Of a DNA stretch of 64,000 nt, positions 7,288-15,857 are shown piece by piece. The notes below the pieces were generated by a model. The model had not been told where the DNA came from. It was given only the letters and a program-made list of their open reading frames with translations, and made no database searches. Origin of the DNA: Fulvivirgaceae bacterium JP3-4 (GTDB lineage: Bacteria > Bacteroidota > Bacteroidia > Cytophagales > Cyclobacteriaceae); contig JARKND010000005.1 of NCBI GenBank assembly GCA_029309925.1, forward strand, positions 496,001 to 560,000, given 5' to 3'. Positions within the stretch are counted from its first letter, which is position 1, and each line of letters opens with the position of its first letter. The position numbers were made by a program, and so were the translations under genes.

Positions 7288-10200
7288 ATGCGACCTCTCA
7301 TCTACTTCTTGTCTTTTGTTTTTATTCTGGCGTTTTCGAAAGTCTCCTTCGCTCAATTCACTGGTGATTTTGATCATTCAAATTGGGAGCTTAACGACTC
7401 TCAGGGCGGAACGATCCAGCAAGACGAAGACCATTTGATCTTGACAGGTTCCGAAGATTTGAATGGGACGATCGAATATTCAATAACTCCCATTGAAGAC
7501 ATGCTGATCAGCTTCGACTGGCATTATCAAAGTACAGCGGCCCAGGCATATTCGGATATGGCTTACTACAAGTTAGATAATCAATATCACAATTTACCGT
7601 ACTATAATTATGACTTAGATCAAGCAGGCAAACGTGTGGTATATATCAAGGCAGGCAGCACATTTTCTTTTGTGCAGCAGTCAGATGGCTGCTGTGGTAA
7701 TGCAAGCCTGCATATATTGAATTTTTCGTTTGAATTTGCGAGCGATCCAGTAGGCGGGATCTCATGTGCGAGCGCATCTCCCGTCAACGCTGGAGAAAAG
7801 ATTCTATCTAACGCCCAAAATGGGAGGTGGCACTCTGTGACAATCCCGAATGTCCAAAATGCCAAACTAGTTATCAATGCCTCCGAATACGTTCAAGTCT
7901 ATGCTTACCAAGGCACTTGCAATAATTATTCATTTGTCTCAAGCGACTATGGGTATCGTCCTGTACTAACTGGACTTAGTGCGAATCAAACAGTGTTTCT
8001 GCTAATGTACACCTTTCAAGGTGCAGCTTTGCCATGGACTTTTCAGGTAGAAGAAGCTGGTGCTGGGGAGTCATGTGGGTCAGCTATACCTGCAACTCTT
8101 GGAACAAACGCAGCCGTAGTACCCGAAAATGCAAACTACCTTTGGTATTCGTATACAATGCCTGTGTCGCAGAAGGTGGTTATTTCTTCTGATGCCTCCG
8201 AATATATCGAGATACGGCAAGGTCAATGCGGATTGAGTTATGTCGAAGGTTCGTCTAGTGATATTGAAGTTACGGACGTTCCGGCAGGAAGCCAGTTTTA
8301 CATCCGATGGACAACCACCTATAACGGGACCGACTTTAATTGGCAGTTGGCCGAAGAAGATTTTGCCGATGGAGACCTGTGCAGCACTGCCATTCAAGCA
8401 GTAGAAGGTCTGAATGAATCGGAATCCGATGGCGGCTACACTTGGTTTAAGTTTACGATGCCGAATGAAGAAGGTAAAAAGTTGGTTATAACCTCAGATT
8501 CTCCGGCAAGTTTAAGAGTTACTGAAGGCACGTGTGATAATATAACAAATTATCACTATGGGTATCCTGATCTAACGCTAGCAGAGTTAGCTCCGAATCA
8601 AGAAGTGCTTATTCGCTGGGATATGTACAATGGGGGAACCCTTTCATGGAATATTGCCATAGAGGATATTACTGATGGCGATTTGTGTGCACAACCTCTG
8701 CCAGTGGTGATAGAAGGTGAGAATGTCATTCCGCCCAACAGCTATGGTGAGATGTGGTTTGACCTCGTAATGCCAGAAGATCCAAAAAAATTGGTGATCA
8801 CGTCTACTAACAGCTACTCGTATGCCTATGTTTATACCGGTTCATGTGAAAACCTTGGGTTTCGCAGCTCATTCGATGAAAGTGGTAAAATAAATACCCT
8901 GGCGCCTGGCGAACATGTTTTTATAAGATGGGCTTTATACAATGGAGGAGATTTCTCGTTCACAGTTACCTTTGAAGATTTAGGTCCGGCAGAAACATGC
9001 TCATCCGCGGTGACTGCGAGCGTTGGCGAAAATCACTTATCAACAAACACCGCTGGTTATTACTATTATGTTTTTACGATGCCGGAGGGCGCGAGTAAAA
9101 AACTAAGCATTTCAACAAATGAATCTAATTATATTCGACTGTATAAAGGGACATGTGATGCGCTGACGCCTGTGGGTCAGAATTACTACAACCTAACATC
9201 AGAAAACTTACTGCCAGGGGAAACGGTAATTATAGGGTGGATACTGGACTATGATTTGGACTTTAATTGGAATCTGGAACTCGAAGACATCCCACCCGGC
9301 CAGGCGTGCAGCGCAGCAATCGATGCAAGCATAGGATTAAACAACACAACGGCAGCACCTCGTTGGTTTGATTACACGATGCCAGGCACTGGAAACATTA
9401 CGATTTCATCTGTAGGGCTTACGAACACAAATACCTACTTACGTGTTTATGACGCCTGCGGTGGAGTGCAGCTAGCTCTAAATGACAACTTTCAAAATTT
9501 ACAGAGCAAGATTACACTTAACAACGTGACTTCGGGGACAACGCTAAAAATTTTGTGGGACAACACGTGGAGCAGCGCGGGTTTTGATTGGTCAATTTCC
9601 CTTCAAAACGTAAGCCAGTCAATCACGTTTGGTGAACTCAATTCACGTACAATCATTGATGGTCCGTTTGAATTGGAGGCGTCAGCAACCTCCGGCCTAC
9701 CTATCACTTTTGTAAGCGATAATGAAAACGTTGTGACAATTAACGGTAGCACAGTGACCGTGATAGGCGTGGGTGACGCTACCATTACCGCATCACAGCC
9801 TGGCAATGCAAGCTTCAATGCTGCGCAACCAGTGATGAGAACACTAACAATAACCAAAGCTTCTCAGACAATTTCCTTCAACGACTTGCCGCAAAAGACA
9901 ATTAACGATGCGGATTTTGATTTGACAGCATCAGCCTCATCATCTCTTCCGGTTGTGTTTGAAAGCTCCAATCCAAACGTTGCTACAATCAATGGTAATA
10001 CCGTTTCGATTGTCGGGGTCGGACAAACAACAATCACTGCATCCCAAGGAGGCAATGACATTTACAATGCGGCCTCGTCCATTCTAAGAACACTTACCGT
10101 TACCAAGGCGACCCAGACTATAACTTTTGCTCACCTCGCTGATAAAACGGTTGGTGATCCCGCCTTTGAAATTTCTGCGTCTGCATCTTCAGGTCTTCCT

Positions 10201-11322
10201 GTGACTTTTGTAAGTTCAAATTCATCTGTAGCTACGATCGCTGGAACTTCCGTTACCATAGTTGGAGCAGGCACAACGACTATCACCGCATCGCAGGCGG
10301 GAAATGATACATACGCTGCGGCCACACCGGTGGTTCGGACATTGAAGGTGACAGCCAATCAAACAATCACGTTCGATGCTCTGCCTGCAAAAACATTTGG
10401 AGATGCCGCGTTTCAACTTTCGGCATCGTCAACATCCGGCCTGCCTGTAACTTTTGAGGTATCAAATCCTGAGATCGCTGGAATCAGTGGCAACACACTC
10501 ACCATCCTGCACGCAGGCACGGTGAGTGTTACTGCAAAGCAGTCGGGCAATGAATTGTACAACGCAGCTGCGTCAGTGGTGAGAACACTTGTAATCAACA
10601 AAAAGTCTCAGCAAATCAGTTTTGCAAATCTCAGCAATAAGACATTCGGGGATGCTGCGTTCACAGTCAATGCATCGAGTTCTGAATCATTGCCCATAAC
10701 TTATGCAAGTTCGGATCCATCAATTGCCAGTGTGTCGGGCAATACGGTTTCGCTTGTTTCAGCTGGATCTGTGACAATCACAGCATCGCAGTCAGGCAAC
10801 GGAGACATTCAGGCTGCACAATCAGTCGCTAGAACATTCTGCGTAAACCCGGTGCAGCCGCAGATTACCGCTAACTTCAACGATGACGGAGCGCCAGTCC
10901 TCACCTCGTCAGCTGCGTCAGGAAATCAGTGGCATAAGGATGGTCAACAGGTGCAGGGATCGACAGCGAAGACCCATACTGTAAATTCCGCGGGCAGTTA
11001 TACAGTGGTTGCGAGTGCCGGCACATGCAATAGTTTGCCTTCTGCATCTTTCACGGTGGTGATCACAGATATTACTCCAACCGATAACAAAACTCGTATC
11101 TATCCTAATCCAGCGTCAGATCATTTAACAGTTGAAGGCGTGACCAACACTACAGAGATGGAATTTGTCTCGATGCAGGGGGTTGTTACAAAAGCAAATG
11201 TAAGTCCCCGCAGTTCATCTGGTCGCATTTATGTTGATATCGCTGGCCTTTCTTCAGGTGTTTATTTTCTCATCTTGAAAGAAAAAGGATCGGTAAGCAG
11301 ATTGAAGTTCATTAAACAATAA
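7288..11322 (+). CDS. Large T9SS-exported repeat protein (adhesin-like)
   Basis: 1344 residues. A Sec signal peptide (about residues 1-22, ending SFAQ) is followed by a short N-terminal domain. Then come six repeats of roughly 100 residues (about 158-775), each opening with a Cys after an acidic or Gly turn (ESCGSAI, DLCSTAI, ETCSSAV, QACSAAI) and carrying a second Cys in a GTC-like loop and a closing FNW/LSW strand. Next are five Ig-like repeats of about 82 residues (about 776-1188; QTITFxxLxxKTxxD...GLPVTF...SGN). An Ig-like module and a C-terminal sorting domain (IYPNPASDHLTVEG ... SGVYFLILKEK) end the protein. It is probably displayed on the cell surface or released. The locus is bracketed by a direct repeat. 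Confidence 0.88.
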   Translation: MRPLIYFLSFVFILAFSKVSFAQFTGDFDHSNWELNDSQGGTIQQDEDHLILTGSEDLNGTIEYSITPIEDMLISFDWHYQSTAAQAYSDMAYYKLDNQYHNLPYYNYDLDQAGKRVVYIKAGSTFSFVQQSDGCCGNASLHILNFSFEFASDPVGGISCASASPVNAGEKILSNAQNGRWHSVTIPNVQNAKLVINASEYVQVYAYQGTCNNYSFVSSDYGYRPVLTGLSANQTVFLLMYTFQGAALPWTFQVEEAGAGESCGSAIPATLGTNAAVVPENANYLWYSYTMPVSQKVVISSDASEYIEIRQGQCGLSYVEGSSSDIEVTDVPAGSQFYIRWTTTYNGTDFNWQLAEEDFADGDLCSTAIQAVEGLNESESDGGYTWFKFTMPNEEGKKLVITSDSPASLRVTEGTCDNITNYHYGYPDLTLAELAPNQEVLIRWDMYNGGTLSWNIAIEDITDGDLCAQPLPVVIEGENVIPPNSYGEMWFDLVMPEDPKKLVITSTNSYSYAYVYTGSCENLGFRSSFDESGKINTLAPGEHVFIRWALYNGGDFSFTVTFEDLGPAETCSSAVTASVGENHLSTNTAGYYYYVFTMPEGASKKLSISTNESNYIRLYKGTCDALTPVGQNYYNLTSENLLPGETVIIGWILDYDLDFNWNLELEDIPPGQACSAAIDASIGLNNTTAAPRWFDYTMPGTGNITISSVGLTNTNTYLRVYDACGGVQLALNDNFQNLQSKITLNNVTSGTTLKILWDNTWSSAGFDWSISLQNVSQSITFGELNSRTIIDGPFELEASATSGLPITFVSDNENVVTINGSTVTVIGVGDATITASQPGNASFNAAQPVMRTLTITKASQTISFNDLPQKTINDADFDLTASASSSLPVVFESSNPNVATINGNTVSIVGVGQTTITASQGGNDIYNAASSILRTLTVTKATQTITFAHLADKTVGDPAFEISASASSGLPVTFVSSNSSVATIAGTSVTIVGAGTTTITASQAGNDTYAAATPVVRTLKVTANQTITFDALPAKTFGDAAFQLSASSTSGLPVTFEVSNPEIAGISGNTLTILHAGTVSVTAKQSGNELYNAAASVVRTLVINKKSQQISFANLSNKTFGDAAFTVNASSSESLPITYASSDPSIASVSGNTVSLVSAGSVTITASQSGNGDIQAAQSVARTFCVNPVQPQITANFNDDGAPVLTSSAASGNQWHKDGQQVQGSTAKTHTVNSAGSYTVVASAGTCNSLPSASFTVVITDITPTDNKTRIYPNPASDHLTVEGVTNTTEMEFVSMQGVVTKANVSPRSSSGRIYVDIAGLSSGVYFLILKEKGSVSRLKFIKQ

Positions 11323-11334
11323 ATCTAAGCGCAT

Positions 11335-11763
11335 ATGAAATCACTATGTAAGACAATATTTGCATGCCTTGCAATTTGCCTGGCCACGCTACAAATAGCT
11401 TGTGACAAAGAAGGACCAACAGCTCAGGAAACTCAGTTAAAAAAACTCGAGAGTAAACTGTGGAGCGTTAATAGCGTTATCGTTGATGGCGCGGATCGGA
11501 CATCTCTGTTCCAGGGAATGACGCTGCGATTTTCGGGCAAAACTTTCTCGGCAACATCTGGAGGTCACGTGTGGCCCGCATCAGGGTCTTGGGAATTTAC
11601 AGACGCGGCTGCGACCACCATCCTTAGAAATGACAATGTTACTGTCACCATTGAACAGATTTCTGAATCTCAGTTGGAGCTGTCACTTTTCTGGAGCGAA
11701 ACAACATTTGGTCCTGGCAGGACAAAGTCGATAAGCGGAACGCACGTGTTCAATTTGAGATAA
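11335..11763 (+). CDS. Lipoprotein of unknown function
   Basis: 142 residues with a lipoprotein signal (ACLAICLATLQIAC, Cys23), so membrane-anchored outside the cytoplasm. The remainder looks all-beta: an LESKLWSVNSVIVDG opening, then alternating strands with LRFSGKTFSATSGG and GSWEFTD. That pattern resembles small lipocalin-like lipoproteins of Bacteroidota, but no catalytic motif is visible. It starts 12 nt after the large exported protein and is probably its operon partner; both lie inside the repeat-bracketed interval. Confidence 0.75.
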   Translation: MKSLCKTIFACLAICLATLQIACDKEGPTAQETQLKKLESKLWSVNSVIVDGADRTSLFQGMTLRFSGKTFSATSGGHVWPASGSWEFTDAAATTILRNDNVTVTIEQISESQLELSLFWSETTFGPGRTKSISGTHVFNLR

Positions 11764-11835
11764 GTCATGCAAGCCGCTGTAAAGGGAGATCATTTTTTGG
11801 TTCCCTAATCAACGGTTCACGAAACGATTACCCAG

Positions 11836-11947
11836 TAGTTGGACACCAACATCAACTAGAAAGCACCTGTTCGTGCCTGTCCCGCGTTTTGGCGGGAAGC
11901 CATGGCCGCGGCAGCGGTCATGAGCGAAGGACCCCCATCAAGTTTGC
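11836..11947 (+). repeat. Multi-hairpin direct repeat, copy 2
   Basis: Second copy of the element at 7009-7117, exactly 4830 bp downstream and in the same orientation. The leading hairpin (TAGTTG at 11836, CAACTA at 11853-11858) has changed sequence between the arms but keeps the pairing. It lies in the 450-bp gene-free stretch 11764-12213. The rest of that stretch holds only a small TTCCGC/GCGGAA hairpin near 12077-12095 and nothing else I can support. Confidence 0.8.
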
Positions 11948-12213
11948 GCAGACCAACAGATGCTGACATTTTACGACCCACCACATTTTCAACAGTTTGT
12001 CTTCGAAGTCACCGATATTTTAGATCACTTGTCAGCTTCTCAATTGGTCTGAATTAAGCTAGGGTCTTTCGCTTCTTCCGCTTTCGCGGAATCGCTCAAG
12101 AACCGGTGTGTTTTTTGCTGTTGTTTGCCTTCTTTCACTCCAGCGTCTCTTTTTCTGCGAAACAATTTTTTCGCTCGACATTTCCTCGTAAATCGAAGCA
12201 GAATTCCCGTGAT

Positions 12214-13365
12214 ATGCTGAAGTGCAAACAATCAAAATTCTCGCTTCCTCCTAACGTTAGTTATCTCAATGGTTCGTACATGGCGCCCATGCTGAAGAGC
12301 GTTGAGAAGGTTGGAATCAAGGGACTTCGACTCAAAAAAAATCCTGCTGACATTCCACCGGAAGCTTTCTTTACCGAAAGTGAAATATTGAGACAAGAGT
12401 TTGCAACGCTCATCAATGCAGCGGAACCCTCATCGATCGCTATCATTCCCTCGGTTTCGTACGGCATGGCGATCGTTGCCAAAAATGTGCAGATCAAGAG
12501 TGGCGAACACATCGTTGTTGCATCGGAACAGTTCCCAAGCAACTATTACGTGTGGGCAAAACTCGCTGAAGAAAACCATGCTGAAGTGAAAGCAATTGCT
12601 CCACCTGATACGTTGGTCGAGCGTGGCAAGATCTGGAATGAAAGAATACTCGAGGCAATCAACAATCAAACAAAAATCGTAGCGCTCGGCAATGTGCACT
12701 GGGCTGACGGAACACGTTTCGACCTTAACGCAATTCGCAGGAGAACGAAAGAGGTTGGAGCACTGCTGATCATTGACGGAACGCAATCGGTCGGTGCGCT
12801 GCCCTTCGATGTGCAGGAGATCAATCCTGATGCGCTGATCTGCGCTGGGTATAAATGGTTGTTAGGGCCTTACGGCATTGGTGTGGCTTATTTCGGTGAA
12901 GCATTTGCAAATGGAAAACCACTTGAAGAGAACTGGATCAATCGCCTGAATAGCGAGGATTTCTCCGGCCTTGTTAAGTACGAACCCCAATATCAGCCAG
13001 GGGCTTTGCGATATGACGTAGGCGAACACAGCAACTTCATCAATGTGCCGATGCTGATCCGCTCTATTCGCCAGCTTAACAAATGGAAAGTCTCCAACAT
13101 TCAGGAATACTGCTATCACCTCACAAAGCAACCCATCGCAACACTACGCGAAAAAGGCTTCTGGATTGAAGATGAATCGTGGCGTGGCTCGCATCTTTTC
13201 GGCATTCGACTTCCGAAAACAATTGATACTGAAAAAGTCAAAACAGCATTGCTGAAGAACCGGATCTACGTGTCTTATCGAGGCAGCGCTATTCGTGTTT
13301 CACCGAATGTTTACAATGACCAGGCTGACCTGAACAAGCTTGTCAAAGTATTGAAGAAGTTGTGA
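12214..13365 (+). CDS. Aminotransferase class V-fold PLP-dependent enzyme
   Basis: About 383 residues of the fold-type I, class V family (cysteine desulfurase / selenocysteine lyase-like). The PLP-binding landmarks are DGTQSVGALPFDV (Asp that holds the pyridine nitrogen) and CAGYKWLLGPYG, whose Lys forms the internal aldimine; SVSYGMAIVA contacts the phosphate. There is no obvious cysteine-loop motif of NifS/IscS, so the substrate is unknown. The ATG at 12214 is chosen because the family begins near SLPPNVSYLNGSYMAP; an upstream ATG at 12106 would add 36 unlikely residues. Its stop overlaps the next gene by one nucleotide (TGATG). Confidence 0.85.
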   Translation: MLKCKQSKFSLPPNVSYLNGSYMAPMLKSVEKVGIKGLRLKKNPADIPPEAFFTESEILRQEFATLINAAEPSSIAIIPSVSYGMAIVAKNVQIKSGEHIVVASEQFPSNYYVWAKLAEENHAEVKAIAPPDTLVERGKIWNERILEAINNQTKIVALGNVHWADGTRFDLNAIRRRTKEVGALLIIDGTQSVGALPFDVQEINPDALICAGYKWLLGPYGIGVAYFGEAFANGKPLEENWINRLNSEDFSGLVKYEPQYQPGALRYDVGEHSNFINVPMLIRSIRQLNKWKVSNIQEYCYHLTKQPIATLREKGFWIEDESWRGSHLFGIRLPKTIDTEKVKTALLKNRIYVSYRGSAIRVSPNVYNDQADLNKLVKVLKKL

Positions 13366-14300
13366 TGAATACTTCTAAACGAACGTATTTCCTGGCGGGT
13401 GTACTCTTCTGCATTTTCGGTGCGATCTGCTTTTCCACGAAAGCGATCTTTGTAAAGCTTGCTTATCGCGATACAACTGTTGAGGCTGTAACCCTCCTGG
13501 CACTTCGCATGGTGTTCTCGCTACCTTTCTTCGTTGTGTCTGCAGCGATTGCATCATCAAAAAGCGATAACAAGAAGTTCACAGGCAAACAATGGCTATT
13601 CATTGCCTTAATAGGAAGCCTCGGCTACTATGCGAGTAGTCTTCTTGATTTTCTAGGCTTGCAATATGTCTCAGCAGGGATCGAACGCCTCATACTTTTT
13701 ATTTATCCAACCCTCGTGCTTCTGTTTTCGTCATTGATCTTCGCAGACAAGATCAAAAGGATTCAATGGATTGCGGTTGCCGTGACGTATGCAGGTTTGT
13801 TACTCGCTTTCGTTGGCGAAGCAAATGTCTCTGGTGATCAAAAAGATTTTTACCTGGGATCAGCCCTGATCTTTGCGTGTGCGATTACTTTCGCGTTGTA
13901 CATCGTGGGCAGTGGAAAACTTATTCCGGTGGTGGGCGCGGCTAAGTACAACAGCTATGCGATGACCTTTGCATGCCTCTCTGTGCTCGCACACTATTTT
14001 ATCACAAGCGAAGAATCGTTGTTTAATCTTGATTCACAGGTTTACATCTACAGCATAGCGATGGCATTGCTCGGAACGGTCATACCATCGTACCTCGTGA
14101 CCGAAGGAATAAAACGAGTTGGTTCCGACAACGCTGCGATCATCGGCAGCGTTGGCCCTGTCTCAACCATTATTCAGGCGAATATTTTCTTAAACGAACC
14201 AATCCTCGCTGCGCAGATCGCGGGAACAGTTTTGATCCTGGTCGGGGTACTGATCATCAGCCGCGGGAAGAAAGCTGAAAGCGTAAAGCAGAAAGCATAA
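13365..14300 (+). CDS. EamA/DMT-family transporter
   Basis: 311 residues with ten predicted membrane helices in two EamA halves (about residues 8-140 and 155-295), typical of drug/metabolite transporters that export amino acids or metabolites. The second half contains GTVIPSYLVTEGIKRVGSDNAAI, and the end shows PILAAQIAGTVLILVGV. The ATG at 13365 overlaps the upstream TGA, so it is probably translated with the PLP enzyme; the pair may make and export one metabolite. Its last codons (KKAESVKQKA) are built from a reiterated AAAGC word that belongs to a repeat array. Confidence 0.88.
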   Translation: MNTSKRTYFLAGVLFCIFGAICFSTKAIFVKLAYRDTTVEAVTLLALRMVFSLPFFVVSAAIASSKSDNKKFTGKQWLFIALIGSLGYYASSLLDFLGLQYVSAGIERLILFIYPTLVLLFSSLIFADKIKRIQWIAVAVTYAGLLLAFVGEANVSGDQKDFYLGSALIFACAITFALYIVGSGKLIPVVGAAKYNSYAMTFACLSVLAHYFITSEESLFNLDSQVYIYSIAMALLGTVIPSYLVTEGIKRVGSDNAAIIGSVGPVSTIIQANIFLNEPILAAQIAGTVLILVGVLIISRGKKAESVKQKA

Positions 14301-14405
14301 GCACAGTGATGTTGTATCACTTGCTGGTCTGCCCCTTTTTTGATTTTGGGGAATGGTATTTAAACTTCGTCCGAGCTTTCGGCTTTGTGCTTTAAGCTTT
14401 AAGCT
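14270..14405. repeat. Inverted word array (AAAGC / GCTTT) overlapping a gene end
   Basis: The left arm at 14270-14302 reiterates AAAGC (AAAGCTGAAAGCGTAAAGC and onward) and includes the final codons of the EamA gene. The right arm at 14372-14405 is the inverted word (GCTTTCGGCTTTGTGCTTTA and onward). The 70 nt between show nothing. Together they can fold into a long imperfect hairpin after the gene. Confidence 0.65.
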
Positions 14406-14525
14406 TGTTGCATAAAGCTTTTTTGTCGGTTCGGGCATCGATTTTTCCGGTTCATGAAAAAGAGTAACCTTCATATAAAATGGTCCGCGATAAAATCATA
14501 TGTTAGTATAAAAATATTGTTGTCT

Positions 14526-15173
14526 ATGAAGAAGCTTTTCGTCATTGTGTTTGCGCTGATCTCGCTGAGTACATCTGCCCAGAATCCATATGTCTTTGTT
14601 TTTCTGAACAAGAAGGGCGATGCGGAAAAACTTTCTGATGAAGCAACGAAGACAATCATGGAAGGCCATATGGCGAACATGGACAAGCTGGCCAAAGAGG
14701 GAAAGCTGATTGCTGCCGGACCCTTTGAAGGCGGAGGCGGAATTTTCATTATGAAGACTTCGAGTGTTGAAGAAGCAAAACAATGGATTAGCACAGATCC
14801 AGGTGTGCAGGCCAAACGCTGGAATGTCGATGTATTGCCCTTTACACCACGACAGGGAAAAGTCTGCAGTGCAAAGGAGCCTTACGAAATGGTGTTTTAT
14901 TCTTTTGTGAGATTCAATGCGGTGGTGAGCAAGTTCAATGCATCAACCTATCCAACAATCATCCGGCAACATGATGACTATCTCAAGCAAATTGCCAAAA
15001 CGGGCAACGTGATCATTGAGGGCATCTTCGGTGAAAATGAAGGAGGGATTCTCATCATGAGGGGTGAGGTAGGACGCGAATTGTTCGAAACAGATCCAGG
15101 TGTGCAGGAAGGCCTGCTGGATATAAACACCAAGAAACTTTACATCGCGAAGGGCAGCTTTTGCGAGCAGTGA
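14526..15173 (+). CDS. Exported protein with two YCII-related domains
   Basis: 215 residues. The signal peptide MKKLFVIVFALISLSTSAQ indicates export. Two YciI-like ferredoxin-fold domains follow: about residues 20-105 (MEGHMANMDKLAKEGKLI, GPFEGGGGIFIM) and about 120-213 (IRQHDDYLKQIAKTGNVI, GENEGGILIM). Each keeps the His and Asp pair common in the family. YciI proteins have no firmly established general reaction, and exported tandem versions are typical of Bacteroidota. The ATG at 14526 fits the signal peptide. It converges with the RNA ligase gene and their stop codons abut. Confidence 0.82.
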   Translation: MKKLFVIVFALISLSTSAQNPYVFVFLNKKGDAEKLSDEATKTIMEGHMANMDKLAKEGKLIAAGPFEGGGGIFIMKTSSVEEAKQWISTDPGVQAKRWNVDVLPFTPRQGKVCSAKEPYEMVFYSFVRFNAVVSKFNASTYPTIIRQHDDYLKQIAKTGNVIIEGIFGENEGGILIMRGEVGRELFETDPGVQEGLLDINTKKLYIAKGSFCEQ

Positions 15174-15803
15174 TCAGCCTTCAGTAGTAGCAAGTTCTTC
15201 TTTGTTTTCTGTCGAGTAAGATGATTCGAGCGTAAAATCCTTCAGCACTTTCCATTCGCTTCCCGTGTGCTTCAACAACGCCACCTTGTCAGCGACAAAC
15301 TCGGCTTTATACTCTTTTTTAGCAAACTCCTGCCATGCAGCAGCATAGTTTGATTTTTTCAAATCGCGGAAAGCAAGCGTGAGATGCGGATGATACGGAT
15401 CTTCCTTGTAGTTGGCATTGAAGATGTTCAATTGCTTTTTGCAAAACCGGTGCAATTCTTTCTGAAAAGTCACCAGAGGCTCGCTGGTAACAACGTTGAG
15501 GAATATGACGCGGGGTGGAAAGGACGAGAAATTGTCTAAGCAGATCTTCAGCGGATCATGGCGCTTGATGAACTGCTGCAGCTTGTCGATCAGTTCGGAC
15601 TCCTTGTCAACACGCCAGCGGAAAGGCATATGCAGTGTGATGTGCGGTGGTGAATTGAGTGCCGCCTTGCTGCCATACGTTTCTTTGAAATATTGTTTTA
15701 GCTTTAGTGCATCGTCAAACACCGGAGCCGGAGGAATGAACGCAATGAAGTAAAGCTGCGATTTTTCGTCCTTGTCAAGTGGCATAATTTTAAATGTTTT
15801 CAA
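15174..15803 (-). CDS. 2'-5' RNA ligase/phosphodiesterase family protein (LigT-like)
   Basis: About 203-209 residues of the 2H phosphoesterase superfamily. The two hallmark motifs are present as HITLHMPF (about residue 56) and HPHLTLAF (about residue 140), the two H-x-T catalytic pairs. Members act on 2',3'-cyclic phosphates or 2'-5' linkages in RNA; the cellular substrate is unknown. An alternative ATG at 15785 would remove six residues and agrees better with homologues starting near the DEKSQLYFIAF segment. The gene is divergent from ypdA (54-bp gap). Confidence 0.85.
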   Translation of the reverse strand: MKTFKIMPLDKDEKSQLYFIAFIPPAPVFDDALKLKQYFKETYGSKAALNSPPHITLHMPFRWRVDKESELIDKLQQFIKRHDPLKICLDNFSSFPPRVIFLNVVTSEPLVTFQKELHRFCKKQLNIFNANYKEDPYHPHLTLAFRDLKKSNYAAAWQEFAKKEYKAEFVADKVALLKHTGSEWKVLKDFTLESSYSTENKEELATTEG

Positions 15804-15857
15804 ACAGCTATAAAATTACGATGCCAAACGGCTTCCTGAAAAACTATTTTTAATGCG

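Noticed and set aside
12040-12231. 63-codon minus-strand frame upstream of the PLP enzyme
   Set aside because: No family match, overlaps the upstream region of the aminotransferase gene, and the composition is Lys/Arg-biased from the A/T-rich leader.
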